DNA of 64,000 nt from JARBAU01 sp040414675 (GTDB lineage: Archaea > Thermoproteota > Nitrososphaeria > Nitrososphaerales > Nitrososphaeraceae), in the NCBI GenBank assembly GCA_040414675.1, contig JBEDUN010000040.1:34436-98435 (forward strand), given 5' to 3'. Below, piece after piece: positions 17,728 to 28,086 of this stretch. The translations under genes were made by a program, and so were the position numbers. The notes beneath the pieces were generated by a model. That model ran no database searches, was not told the origin of the DNA, and saw nothing but the letters and a program-made list of their open reading frames with translations. How positions within the stretch are numbered: the first letter of the stretch is position 1; every line of letters starts with the position of its first letter.

Positions 17728-18915
17728 CTACCACTTAACGGTAACTGTATCGAATGCCGTAGTAGGCGGTGCATCATCAAATGGTACAGTGAAATAGTCA
17801 CTAGTAACAGTCTTCTTTTTGTTATCCACTGTAATTCGAAGAAATCCTGGTTCTTGGTCATTATAAGCTGCCAAGACAACATCTGAGCGAGTGGTTTGAA
17901 AATTAGGAGGCAACTGATTACGATCCTCATCTAATTCAATTTTGTGAAGTAATCGAGGAGTATTGGCATAACCACCAGCTCCAGCTATAATATAAGGAAT
18001 ATTTTTTAATCCCACCTTGCGCTCGAACCTCTGGTATGAATGTACATGGCCAGAGAGTACAATTGTTGGCGTACGTCCGGTGGCTTGTATAACACGATCA
18101 ATGGCAATGCCTATATCTGGATATCCTCCATGTACAGTATCGAGAGAATATGGTGGATGATGAACTGTAACAATTAGAGCTTTTTCAGTAGAGGCATTGT
18201 GGACCTGCTGTTGAAACCATTGTAATTGCTCGCTGGTACCTCTAGCATCAAGAGTGCCGTCAACATTTGAATATAAGCCAACAATCGTTGCAAATGGTGT
18301 ATTAAAGGTCCAATAGACATAAGGTTGAGTCACAGTAGAACGATATGGAGAAACATGGTGGCTTGATGCATCACAAAAGTTCATCATGAAACCATAGAGC
18401 GATGTCTCACTATCTACAGGATCTCCTGGGCGGGTATGAGTATCACCATCATGATTGCCTGCTATTGCAAAGATAGAGCCGTGATAGTATTGATATGGTT
18501 CGTAAAATTGACTATCATATAGAGAACTCTGGCCATTAAAGTATACAACATCTCCAAGATTATAATAAAACGCTGGCGCTAGTTTAGTATCTCCTGTTGA
18601 GGAAATTTGGTGATCCATGGCATCTGAAATTGCTTTTTCGACATCGTCACCATGAACTCCCCCCGTGTCCCCTACCGCATGAAAGGATAGTGTGTTAGTA
18701 TCAAGCGCCGCTTGGGCCTCCTGAGGCAGTATTACATCCATATCAAGACTCAGGTTGTCTAAATTAGTAGATGGTGGTGGAATAAACTCAGGATAAGGTT
18801 TAGGTTGTGCAACTGGGTCTCCAAGGGGACGACGAACCTTGCCTGGTCTTTGTGCAACATCCTGTATGAAATGAGGACGGATTGGTGTAGTCCTTAGAAC
18901 ATCCGAGTGACTCAT
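17728..18915 (-). CDS. Calcineurin-like metallophosphoesterase
   Basis: A 395-residue protein with all five metallophosphoesterase blocks in order: GDT (FHAVGDTG), LGDVVY, AGNHDGD, TVHHPPYS and SGHVHSYQRF, which bind two metal ions and the phosphate. The purple-acid-phosphatase-like GHVHSYQRF ending and the following 'YIIAGAGG' point to that subgroup. There is no signal peptide; a Pro-rich N-terminal stretch (about 20-50) precedes the domain. It probably hydrolyses phosphomonoesters or diesters in the cytosol; substrate unknown. Single gene. Confidence 0.8.
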   Translation of the reverse strand: MSHSDVLRTTPIRPHFIQDVAQRPGKVRRPLGDPVAQPKPYPEFIPPPSTNLDNLSLDMDVILPQEAQAALDTNTLSFHAVGDTGGVHGDDVEKAISDAMDHQISSTGDTKLAPAFYYNLGDVVYFNGQSSLYDSQFYEPYQYYHGSIFAIAGNHDGDTHTRPGDPVDSETSLYGFMMNFCDASSHHVSPYRSTVTQPYVYWTFNTPFATIVGLYSNVDGTLDARGTSEQLQWFQQQVHNASTEKALIVTVHHPPYSLDTVHGGYPDIGIAIDRVIQATGRTPTIVLSGHVHSYQRFERKVGLKNIPYIIAGAGGYANTPRLLHKIELDEDRNQLPPNFQTTRSDVVLAAYNDQEPGFLRITVDNKKKTVTSDYFTVPFDDAPPTTAFDTVTVKW

Positions 18916-19173
18916 ATCAGTCGTAGAAGAATGATATTAATAAAGTTGATTCACCAAAGTGAATCATTGAATTTGCAAATCACTAAGAAGAGAAGTTTTT
19001 AACTTTAGGGAATAGTACATATAATCTCAGATAAAGACTCAGATATAACACATATAGAGAAACTTCCTTAAAATGTTTGCTGAAATACGAGAGGACGAAT
19101 TTATGCGAATCAAATGGAAAAGTCAAAATTGAAAAATTAAAATGCTGTATGATTATGATTATTACGTAATTAT

Positions 19174-19647
19174 ATGTCTGAAAACACTCAAAAGCCCTTT
19201 ACAGTTATGGTTGCGATCGATGGCTCTGAAACATCTATGAGAGCTGCAGAATATGCAGTTGCAATCACTAAAAATACAAAAAATAAAGATACACAATTAA
19301 TTGGAATAACAATAATAGATCTAGGCAGATTAAGTTATTCTTTTTTTGTTACTGCGCCTACTTATGGCTCAAAAGAAATGGAAGAAAAAAGAGAGGAGGC
19401 AGAAGTATGGTTGAATCAGGTAGACCAGTTATCAAAAGAAAATCACATTCCAAAGTTCAAGTCAGAAATCGTTGAAGATGTTGTATCAAGGATAGGAGGA
19501 GCAATAGTAAATTATGCAGAAAAGGAGAAAGTAGATTTGATAGTGGTAGGTACTAGAGGAAGATCAGGCCTTAAAAAAATGTTAATTGGGAGTGTTGCAT
19601 CGGACATACTACATTACGCACATTGTCCTGTAATGATAGTGAAATAA
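19174..19647 (+). CDS. Universal stress protein (UspA family)
   Basis: A 157-residue single Usp domain with the N-terminal strand VMVAIDGSETSMRAAEYA and the ATP-binding loop GTRGRSGLKKMLIGSVAS (G-2x-G-9x-G-S) near the C-terminus, so it is of the ATP-binding type. It acts in the cytosol under stress; single gene with an AT-rich promoter directly upstream. Confidence 0.88.
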   Translation: MSENTQKPFTVMVAIDGSETSMRAAEYAVAITKNTKNKDTQLIGITIIDLGRLSYSFFVTAPTYGSKEMEEKREEAEVWLNQVDQLSKENHIPKFKSEIVEDVVSRIGGAIVNYAEKEKVDLIVVGTRGRSGLKKMLIGSVASDILHYAHCPVMIVK

Positions 19648-19769
19648 AGTAGATATTTCACATATCTGAGATTATTGAAATGGGATATGGGGTATGTAGA
19701 CTAACGACTGATAAATCTCTATTGTAGAATATAAATATATAGCGTATATAAAACTCCGAATACAATGAA

Positions 19770-20615
19770 CTATTTCCGAATTGTTGCCGTATTATTACCA
19801 TGGCTCACTGCATTGTGTTGTACATTTGGACCAAAACTAGGATACAACGTCATGCCACCATCTACAAAATACGATGCACCTGTAACATAGCTTGCTTTAT
19901 TTGATGCCAAGAATTCAACTACATTTGCTACGTCATCTGCAGAGCCAACCTTACCCATTGGTATTAATTTAAGAACACTTTCTAATTCTGACTTGTTGTT
20001 TCTTAGAATGGTATTCATATCTGTATCAATAGCCCCAGGGGCTACCAAATTCACTCTAATGTTATCTTTAGCTAATTCTAAAGCCATAGTCTTTGTCATC
20101 ATCTCAATACCAGCCTTGGATGTGGCATAAGGCACATAATGCGGTTTTGGTATTATCTGATGAACCGAGGATATATTTATTATACATCCGCCTGTTGGAT
20201 CTTGCTGTCTTTTCATATGTTTGACAGCCTCTCTGCTGCATACAAATGGCCCTGTAAGATCGACTCCAATAATCTTGTACCATTCTTCAATACTTGTTTC
20301 TTCAAATGGTACATCCTGTTGAATTCCTGCATTGTTTACTAGTACATCTATTCGATCATACTTTTTAATCGTCTCATCAATAAGGTTTATACAATCACTT
20401 TCTTTTGAAACATCAGCTTGAATTGCAATTGAATCACAATCCAAATGTTTTATCTCTTCAGATATCTGCTGAGCTCGTTCTATTTTTCTGGAATTTGTAA
20501 CTATGCCCGAATATTCTTTTGATTTTGCAAATGCAATTGCTATAGCTCTTCCAATTCCTTCGCTGGAACCAGTTATAACTGCAATCTTTTTTCCTCTACT
20601 ATTTTGAGTATTCAT
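19770..20615 (-). CDS. Short-chain dehydrogenase/reductase (glucose 1-dehydrogenase-like)
   Basis: A 281-residue classical SDR: cofactor motif TGSSEGIG (15-22), NNAG (94-97), catalytic S150, Y163 and K167 (YATSK), and the C-terminal VTGASYFVDGGMT typical of glucose 1-dehydrogenase and 3-oxoacyl reductase-like enzymes. N41-S42-R43 after the second strand suggests NADP(H) preference. Substrate not determinable. A His/Asn-rich tail of about 25 residues is extra to the family. Confidence 0.85.
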   Translation of the reverse strand: MNTQNSRGKKIAVITGSSEGIGRAIAIAFAKSKEYSGIVTNSRKIERAQQISEEIKHLDCDSIAIQADVSKESDCINLIDETIKKYDRIDVLVNNAGIQQDVPFEETSIEEWYKIIGVDLTGPFVCSREAVKHMKRQQDPTGGCIINISSVHQIIPKPHYVPYATSKAGIEMMTKTMALELAKDNIRVNLVAPGAIDTDMNTILRNNKSELESVLKLIPMGKVGSADDVANVVEFLASNKASYVTGASYFVDGGMTLYPSFGPNVQHNAVSHGNNTATIRK

Positions 20616-20948
20616 AGCATCTAAGATGGTATGTAGATGTCATCTATAAAAATGCATAAGGCGGATTCATGTTATTCTATATTTTTGATAGATGTAACTT
20701 TAAGTCTGATGCTATACAGAATGATTGGATTTACGTGCCTAAAAATAAAAATAAACATAAACATAAACACAATACGCAAGACCCAACTACAAGCTTTAGT
20801 AAGTGTAAGTGCAGATAAAAAAAATATACATGAAATAATATTACTACTACTTCATAAAAATTGAAAAAAGATATAGACAGATTATGTACATAGAACAATA
20901 AACAGATAGATGTAACTGTTAGACATTTTAACTCGGAATACTTTCCTA
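20616..20948. other. Divergent intergenic region
   Basis: Low-complexity A-rich tract with repeated AAACATAAACATAAAC around 20750-20770. A 75-codon plus-strand frame across it is compositionally biased and not called. Confidence 0.5.
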
Positions 20949-21779
20949 ATGTCTATGAACTCAGTTACAGAAAATAGCTTTATCAAAAAACTACTGGTTA
21001 AACCCGATTCAAAAATCAAGCTCAAAGACTGGGATCCTAATCATATGGCAGAGTATAATCAAGAACCCATCGAGAAGAAATTGATTGACATTATGAATCA
21101 GATCTCCGATTTGCAATACAAACTTTATGCGGACAAAGGTAAAGGTCTATTAATAGTTCTACAAGGAACTGATACTTCTGGTAAAGACAGTACAATTAGA
21201 CACGTCATGAGTGCATTTAATCCCCAAAGTTGTAGAGCAATTTCTTTCAAGACGCCTAATAACGAAGAGTTATCTCATGATTATTTATGGCGTGCACACA
21301 AAAATATTCCTGCAAGGGGTCAAATTGTGATATTTAATCGGTCTTATTATGAAGACGTAATTGAGGTATCAGTACACAAGAGGATATCAAAAAGTACTTG
21401 TCATGAGAGATATAAACAGATTAATAATTTTGAGAAATATCTAGTTGAAAATGATATTCAAATCGTAAAGTTATTCTTACATATAAGTAAAGACGAGCAA
21501 AAGAAGAAGCTTGAAGAACGACTAAAGGACCCAACAAAACAGTGGAAATTCTCTGAAAATGATATAGTTGAGCGTAAACTGTGGGATCAGTATGTAAGAG
21601 CACACGAAAAGGTATTAAATAAATGCAGTACTGAATACTCACCTTGGTATATTATTCCAGCAAATACTAAATGGTTCCGAAATTTTGCTGTGGCTTGCAT
21701 TATTGATAGTATTCTTAATGATATGAACCTGAAATTTCCAAAGCCAAAGATGAATTTATCAAATGTAAAAATCGATTGA
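20949..21779 (+). CDS. ppk2: Polyphosphate kinase 2 (PPK2 family)
   Basis: A 276-residue one-domain PPK2. Walker A GTDTSGKDS (73-81), Walker B/lid region IVIFNRSYYEDV (126-137), and conserved WRAHKNIPARG. The enzyme transfers phosphate between inorganic polyphosphate and nucleotides in the cytosol, usually favouring nucleotide phosphorylation in short PPK2s. That gives the cell an ATP/GTP reserve from polyphosphate. Length fits class I/III. Single gene. Confidence 0.9.
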   Translation: MSMNSVTENSFIKKLLVKPDSKIKLKDWDPNHMAEYNQEPIEKKLIDIMNQISDLQYKLYADKGKGLLIVLQGTDTSGKDSTIRHVMSAFNPQSCRAISFKTPNNEELSHDYLWRAHKNIPARGQIVIFNRSYYEDVIEVSVHKRISKSTCHERYKQINNFEKYLVENDIQIVKLFLHISKDEQKKKLEERLKDPTKQWKFSENDIVERKLWDQYVRAHEKVLNKCSTEYSPWYIIPANTKWFRNFAVACIIDSILNDMNLKFPKPKMNLSNVKID

Positions 21780-22289
21780 ATATTCTACCTGTCTGAGATC
21801 AGATTCACTACTAATGCCGCCAAAATCATAAGCAGGATAAAAGAGTTGGAACATATATTGAAGCTATGACTTGTCAATCAAGACATCATATGTACTCCAA
21901 GCGGTCTTTTTATAATTGACATTATGATTACCATGTGACATCCATATTAGTACGTGGTTAGACCTAATACGCATCATACTAAAAACACATACGTTCACTT
22001 ATAACTTCAGGATTGTCCCTTCATCGCATATGCTCAGAATATTGCAATGGACATTGATGGAACTTCGAACGTCTTCTCAATTAAGTCTAGAAAATCCATA
22101 GTTTTAATATGATTAATTTTTTTGGATTTCTTTGACAGATTCTGAGTATAGTTGTTTGTTCAACACCCTTTTGTAAGGGATAGATCTTTCATGCCCACAT
22201 TAGTAATAATACCCTCCTCCACCCTCACAACATTATCTGAATTCAATTGATAGACAGATAATTACTTTGAGATACTCTTTTTTCTCCAA
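21780..22289. other. Intergenic between convergent genes
   Basis: AT-rich, no gene or RNA recognised. Confidence 0.5.
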
Positions 22290-23345
22290 CTAGTTCTTAT
22301 AAGCAATGTAATAATAGTTCTGAAGATCATGAGGAAGTTTTTTAACCTCTATATTTCTAAACCCAACATCATTTAGCATCTCTACTGCTTTTTCCTTTCC
22401 CCACATTGCTCCAAGACCTGCACCATTTTGTGATAAAGACACACTTACACAATGAAGGCACGATATAGTGTAAAGAAAAGGTCCTAATGGGTGTCCAATA
22501 TTATCTTTTAACGGAGTTGATGCAAGTATATCTTGCATAAGAAAAATCCCCTTATCATCAAGAGAATTATAGATGCTTTTTAGTGCGGAATATGGATCAG
22601 GTTGGTCGTGTATGGCATCAAAAGCAGTAATCAAGCCATATCTTTCATTGAAATTCAAATCCAAACCCAATATATCACGGACCTTAAAAAAGGCATTTGA
22701 ATTTCCCATTAATTGTGCATCTCTTGTAGCACCATGAATAGCTTCCTTGGATAAGTCATATCCAAAAAAATTACTGCTTTTAAAATGATTAGCCATCACA
22801 TTGACTGCTCTTCCTTTTCCACATCCAATATCAAGCGCATTGATTCCATTTTTCAGTTTATCAACAAGATTTGGAACAAGTGGTAGAATATGGTCTATTA
22901 AAGCAACTACAACTGTTTGATAGCTTTCCTCTGCCATAACTTGATGAAATCTATTATAAGAGGAATAAGGAACACCTCCACCATTATTAAAGCAATTAAC
23001 TATTTCATCTTCCACTTGGGATAATACAGGAATCCACTGCATGGAAGCAGCAAAATTGTATATACCATTTTCTCTGGTGAGGTATTGAGCCTTTTCTTTT
23101 GATAACGAGAATTTGTTTGATGTAGGATCATATTCAATAATTCTACCAGTTACCATTGCACCAAGCCATTCCTTTACATATCTTTCATTAAGATTTGACT
23201 TTGAAGCAATTTCTTGGATTGTAGATGGTGGTAGCTGTGCCATTACGTCAAAAATTTTAGTTCTATGACCTATAGATAGCATGAGTGATAAAGAACCAGC
23301 ATTAATTATATCCGTCAAATATTGCGAAAAATCGCCATTGCTCAC
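22290..23345 (-). CDS. SAM-dependent methyltransferase with N-terminal winged helix
   Basis: A 351-residue protein: N-terminal winged-helix/dimerisation segment (about 20-85, STIQEIASKSNLNERYVKEW) as in O-methyltransferase-like and Rv2258c-type enzymes, then a class I Rossmann domain with motif I ALDIGCGKGRA (170-180), the acidic FFGYDLS and post-motif AFDAIHDQPDP. It methylates an unknown small molecule in the cytosol. Single gene. Confidence 0.8.
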   Translation of the reverse strand: MSNGDFSQYLTDIINAGSLSLMLSIGHRTKIFDVMAQLPPSTIQEIASKSNLNERYVKEWLGAMVTGRIIEYDPTSNKFSLSKEKAQYLTRENGIYNFAASMQWIPVLSQVEDEIVNCFNNGGGVPYSSYNRFHQVMAEESYQTVVVALIDHILPLVPNLVDKLKNGINALDIGCGKGRAVNVMANHFKSSNFFGYDLSKEAIHGATRDAQLMGNSNAFFKVRDILGLDLNFNERYGLITAFDAIHDQPDPYSALKSIYNSLDDKGIFLMQDILASTPLKDNIGHPLGPFLYTISCLHCVSVSLSQNGAGLGAMWGKEKAVEMLNDVGFRNIEVKKLPHDLQNYYYIAYKN

Positions 23346-23481
23346 TGCATCTTTACCTCATGTATACTATTATCATATAACAAATACTTCATAGCCTGTC
23401 TCATTTCCCCTTTTAACACATATTACCAGAAATAATATAGGAAGAGTCTGTCTAGTTATAATCTTCTTATTCTTATTATAA

Positions 23482-23577
23482 TTAGCCTTCAATACGGCAA
23501 TAACCACAATTGCAGTTTTGATGACCAAAATTCTCACATCTACTAATTGGCAGGTTTAATTGAATTGGCAAGTCCAT
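23482..23577 (-). CDS. Tiny Cys-rich (zinc) protein, 31 aa
   Basis: From ATG 23577: a short hydrophobic lead (MDLPIQLNLPIS) followed by RCENFGHQNCNCGYCRIEG and TAA. The four Cys in C-x7-C-x-C-x2-C with an interposed His form a compact metal-binding knuckle. The pattern is too specific to be chance. A function as an independent mini zinc protein is inference. Confidence 0.5.
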   Translation of the reverse strand: MDLPIQLNLPISRCENFGHQNCNCGYCRIEG

Positions 23578-24185
23578 CCTTATTACACCTCTGTTTCGTT
23601 TCATTTCAATGGAAAATTACAGATATTTTGATTTAATACTTCAGTCCACTTTGTGTTGCAAAGTAATCTAGGTACATGAACCTCTACATTCATAATTGTT
23701 CGAAAACATTTGGAAGCTACAAACTACACGCTATTTTTATTTCAATTTCTGATATGCAAACTAATATATTTTGAATATTTCGTTCTCAGTCATCTGAGCC
23801 AAACTTTCTATCTACTCTTCATATATCCGATACAAGTACAAAATATGTATTTCTGGTTTAAAACGCGTAGGGCATGATGACATTAATTTCTTCAATCCTT
23901 CTATCCATTTACCCATAATCAATTTTTTCTCATTAAATATGTAGGGAATATTTGAATTGTAAATTCAAATTAATTTAATTCAATCAATATGTTATATAGT
24001 CATACTCAAATTCTCAAATATCATAGAAATGCTGTTAATGTAAAGTATGTCTATCAATCACACTTTCTTCTTTTGGATTAATAAATGAAGTTACTATTAG
24101 TACTAGTAATATCTGAAATCAGAAAGAATAATGTCCTCATGAATTCAATCGAATATTCTTAATGTTACCTACTATCAGTTACATG
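23578..24185. other. Long intergenic region
   Basis: No gene recognised in about 600 bp; AT-rich on both strands. Confidence 0.5.
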
Positions 24186-25439
24186 TCATTTGTTACCGGT
24201 GATATTGAGCTTTTGTTTGACATTATCCAACATGCTTTGCGTAAAATCATTTATACTGTCAACTAGCTCATCGTTAAATTTGCTATTAGCTTGTGCTAGA
24301 ATAAAAGGAGTATCGAGATTATGACCACCCCTTACCTTGAAAATAGTCGAATATTGTTCATTTGGATATCCGCTTGCAATCACATCTACTTTTACTTTAT
24401 ATTCATCATTTGATTTACCGGTCTCTGGTATCTTCCAAGAATACGAAAGTTCTCCCTTGGCATTAGTTGTCCCTGCAAATTCCTTCTTGATCAAATTAGA
24501 GGAATCAATTATATGTCCAGCGATCTTAGCACCTACAATTCTTGCATTTGTATTAGAATCATATAGCGCTATAGTAATAGTTTGCGTATGTCCGCGAATA
24601 ACTGGGTTCCTATCAACATTAAAGGAAATCGAAATAGCTTTTAAATTTGGATTGCGACTCTCAATTGAGTGCGTAGAGCTTTGGATCACATTTGATCCTA
24701 ATGTGTTAGTCACTGGTGATTGTGATGTTGTTGATGTTGATGTTCTGTTTCCTGCAGTTGTTGTAGTCGATTCTAAATTCAGTGTCTGATGGCTTGTAGA
24801 ATGGGAACTATTTGATGTACCAATAACATTAACACTGTTAAATTTTGTTAGATCTGTTCCAGATTCAGTTGGACAAGAGATTTTAGATGTTATCTTATTC
24901 ATACCATTACTAATAATGCCATATTGTGGTGTAAATGAATACTTCCATCTCGAAAAATCGCTGGATCCACCGTGCCCTTCAGGAATCACATGTTGATAAG
25001 GCTTAATCCCGTTTAGCATAACTGAAATATCGCATTGATTAGCCTGACTATCTGACGAAATACCAGAAATCTCAAGTTCTCCAACAGGAACCTGTTGTCC
25101 CTTACTGACTGAGGTAATCTTTATGCTAGGCAATATTTGTTTAGATACAGTGGTGGAAGATGGTGTCAAAACTTGATTTTGATCTTGTGCATTCAGAACA
25201 TGACTATTTGTTACTGCACTCGAATTCGCCGTTAGTCCATAGACGGGCTCTAAAATATGCTTAAATTGATAACCAAATAAAACCATATTAAAACATAGTA
25301 TCGTAATTACTGAAATAGATATTATATATTTTATAGTGTATTTGAAATAGTCGTAAATCAAATCTTTCATATCGTTATCAATACGATGTGTTAAATAATG
25401 AAGAACAGAGAAATATTTGTTCCTTTCGATTGTGTTCAT
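24186..25439 (-). CDS. Membrane-anchored surface protein with Ig-like domains
   Basis: A 417-residue protein. One transmembrane anchor (about 36-55, IISISVITILCFNMVLFGY) after a 35-residue cytosolic start, then an extracellular part: a beta domain (about 105-205, ITSVSKGQQVPVGELEISG), a Ser/Thr-rich linker (about 208-260) likely glycosylated, and a second Ig-like domain (about 268-370, VRGHTQTITIALYDSNTNAR ... GTTNAKGELSYSW) of the type found in archaeal surface proteins. It likely has a role in the cell envelope or adhesion. Confidence 0.65.
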   Translation of the reverse strand: MNTIERNKYFSVLHYLTHRIDNDMKDLIYDYFKYTIKYIISISVITILCFNMVLFGYQFKHILEPVYGLTANSSAVTNSHVLNAQDQNQVLTPSSTTVSKQILPSIKITSVSKGQQVPVGELEISGISSDSQANQCDISVMLNGIKPYQHVIPEGHGGSSDFSRWKYSFTPQYGIISNGMNKITSKISCPTESGTDLTKFNSVNVIGTSNSSHSTSHQTLNLESTTTTAGNRTSTSTTSQSPVTNTLGSNVIQSSTHSIESRNPNLKAISISFNVDRNPVIRGHTQTITIALYDSNTNARIVGAKIAGHIIDSSNLIKKEFAGTTNAKGELSYSWKIPETGKSNDEYKVKVDVIASGYPNEQYSTIFKVRGGHNLDTPFILAQANSKFNDELVDSINDFTQSMLDNVKQKLNITGNK

Positions 25440-25834
25440 TCAACTCATCAATGGAATAATGGACATAGATGACATTCCAAGTCATTACTAACACACGAAT
25501 TGCATTGCTGTTATTATATACTAAGGTCAGTATACGTGAATAACATCAAAATATCATAATATACTGATGGTTATAACTAAATCTTCAGTTATTAGTTCAT
25601 AATTCAATTATTCAAATCATTCAATCGTTATTCCTTTTGATTTAGATCCTCGATTACAAGTTTAATCGAATTGATTTGGTTTGAATTAGTTTGGTTTGGT
25701 TTGGTTTGTATCAAACTGTTCAAAATTTTATTCTAGTTCTTAACTGGGGATGGAATTGCGAGCGATGGAATCTAAAATCTTTCATTCTAAAGTTCAATTT
25801 AATAACCAAGTAATTACTAACAGTATGTAAGGAG
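25440..25834. other. Divergent promoter region with short tandem repeat
   Basis: No gene. Contains four copies of GTTTG-type pentamers at 25689-25708. The sequence GTAAGGAG directly before the rfcL ATG resembles a ribosome-binding site. Confidence 0.5.
25689..25708. repeat. GTTTG pentanucleotide microsatellite
   Basis: Four consecutive GTTTG units upstream of rfcL; simple-sequence repeat. Confidence 0.8.
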
Positions 25835-27085
25835 ATGTGGGCCAGAGAATTTAGACCAAAAAAAGTGGAAGACATTGTCGGTAATGAGGAAGCTAGATTA
25901 ACTGTAGTAAAATGGCTCACACATTGGATTAATGGAAACAAGCCCTTGCTACTGATTGGTCCTCCTGGAACTGGAAAAACATCACTAGTACATGCATTAG
26001 CTCAGCAATTCAATTATGATTTAATAGAAATGAATGCAAGCGATACAAGAACAAGGGGTGAGTTAGAAAAAAGAGTTATCCCAATACTCGACAACACTAG
26101 CTTATTCAGAAAACCAATATTACTTTTTTTAGATGAGATTGATGGCATATCAAGTAGAAATGACACAGGAGGATTAGAATACTTGACAAAAATACTGAAA
26201 GAGCCAACGATACCTGTGATCATTGCAGCTAATTCTAAGAATATCAAGATCAAAGAATTGGCAAAGCTGTGCAAGACTATTGAATTTAAAATTGTCCCCC
26301 ACAGAATACTATTGTCGTTTCTAGAACATATCTTAAGAATTGAAAATAAGGAATTGAGCTTGGAAGAAAAAATATCAATTGTATCAGATTGTAAAGGGGA
26401 TATTAGATCGTTACTAAATATTGCTCAATCAAGACTTGCAGGATATAGAACCTTCAAGGGAGATACTACAGAGATCGATATTGCAGATACGATAAACGGT
26501 TATTTTTCCTCAGACTCGGTTGAAAATGGTAAATCATTCCTATCGCATACTAGTGGAATGTATAGCGATCCGAGATTTGGTATGTCAACCGAGGAAAGAA
26601 GAAAGGATTTGATAAATGCATTTTTTTCAAGCATAGTTGCCTCGTATAGACAAATTGATAGTAAGAGTTTGGCCGCTCTTCTTGATGCACTTTCTCAAGC
26701 TGATCTGATAGTTGGTAAGGCTGTACGAAATCGACAATGGAGTCTACTCAAATATCTTGACGATATAATATCTTATGGCTTGTACGAATATTCACATAAC
26801 AAGGGAATAAAGTATAGCCAGTATGGCATGATATGGCCAGTAATGGGACCTATACTCGCAAGAGGTCAATCCATGAAAGTCGTGATTTCCAATTTAGCTC
26901 AAAAAGCTCATATGTCAAGGAGTGAGTTTGGCTCAACTTATTTACCATACCTAATAAAGATAATGAGTGATAAGAGAATAGATCCTATGAAATTTGCATT
27001 AGATTCAAATATTGATGAAAAAGTCGGAGAGATATTGACAAAAGAGATGGAACGTATCTCAAGCAAGATTCAATATGCAAAATAG
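25835..27085 (+). CDS. rfcL: Replication factor C large subunit
   Basis: A 416-residue AAA+ clamp-loader subunit that opens the PCNA ring at primer ends during replication. It starts with the family signature MWAREFRPKKVEDIVGNEEA; Walker A IGPPGTGKT (41-49) and Walker B LFLDEID (97-103), sensor I IIAANS, and the C-terminal collar region from about residue 220. There is no clear PIP-box at the end (the last residues are SSKIQYAK), whereas euryarchaeal RfcL usually has one. The small subunit is not in this window. A possible Shine-Dalgarno GGAG overlaps the start. Confidence 0.92.
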   Translation: MWAREFRPKKVEDIVGNEEARLTVVKWLTHWINGNKPLLLIGPPGTGKTSLVHALAQQFNYDLIEMNASDTRTRGELEKRVIPILDNTSLFRKPILLFLDEIDGISSRNDTGGLEYLTKILKEPTIPVIIAANSKNIKIKELAKLCKTIEFKIVPHRILLSFLEHILRIENKELSLEEKISIVSDCKGDIRSLLNIAQSRLAGYRTFKGDTTEIDIADTINGYFSSDSVENGKSFLSHTSGMYSDPRFGMSTEERRKDLINAFFSSIVASYRQIDSKSLAALLDALSQADLIVGKAVRNRQWSLLKYLDDIISYGLYEYSHNKGIKYSQYGMIWPVMGPILARGQSMKVVISNLAQKAHMSRSEFGSTYLPYLIKIMSDKRIDPMKFALDSNIDEKVGEILTKEMERISSKIQYAK

Positions 27086-28086
27086 CAAGTAGGATCATCT
27101 GATACGGACAGATTCTAGAACCCACATAGCACAGAAATATTATTTGCGTCTTGCATTGTATAAGAATCAGGATTTCATAAAAAAAAGAAAAATACATTTT
27201 ATAATAATAACTAAGCTAATTCACGCTAACATGACAACATAACATTAGACTTAACACGATCCGCGTCATACCACTCAATGTTAGGAAATCTGGTGTTTCG
27301 TTTCGTTTCATAAATATAAATACAACGAAACCACTGCCAATGGAGTATAGCGTAGACCTATAATTTATTAAATTTGTTTATTGAATTTGCTGTTATCTGT
27401 ATGACTGTATGATTATTGTTAGGGACTAGTATAAAGAATTGAAAGTGGTGGTTGTAATGATGATTGCTACTTGGCATAATGTGATTGTGCTGCTGAAAAT
27501 GCTGAGTGACTTGTAGAAAATAAACATGACAAGCAGGATTATCAAAGCTGAGAAATAACGAAGCGAAGTATCATACAATATAATAATGAATTCAATTCCA
27601 ATAAAATAGATAGTAAAATCTAGCAAGCACTATTGCATGTTAATGAAGTGTAGTCATCATATCTATCTGTCTATCGGTTCTAAAAAAGAATATGCGGTTA
27701 CCAATAAATTCTAAAAGTGTAACGCAAAAGTAGCAGTCATCAAACCTCGATAATCTAGTTAATAACGTCATATTGCTAGAGTTTTAAAATTTAATCGTAA
27801 ATGGTTTACAATTTTTCAGGATTCCTTTTGTAATGCTGGAAATATCTTAATGGGTTATAACTAACACGTCAATATGATAAGAAGTAGTAGGAATTCATTC
27901 ATTAAATTAAATAGCCCGAAATATGTAATCAAAGAATTCTATTAGACTAAATGCGTGCTTGACTAATAATTCGCACATCAGAGTAGAACTATACAAGACG
28001 AGGTCGTAATGATGATGGTGGTAGGTTAGTTGTAGTGTCCTCACCTTACCCTTATATGCTGAATTCTCTCATAATAGTCCTACTAT
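27086..28086. other. Long intergenic region (1 kb)
   Basis: No supportable gene. Contains a GTTTCGTTTCGTTTC run near 27294-27308 with a nearby partial inverted copy (ACGAAACC). A 66-codon minus-strand frame at 27426-27626 is hydrophobic by AT bias only. Confidence 0.5.

Noticed and set aside
20637..20864. 75-codon plus-strand frame
   Set aside because: Runs through an AAACATAAAC repeat tract that gives an INININ-type low-complexity peptide.
24337..24789. 150-codon plus-strand frame
   Set aside because: It is antisense to the surface-protein gene at 24186-25439 and has only the Val/Ile-rich bias of a reverse-strand shadow.
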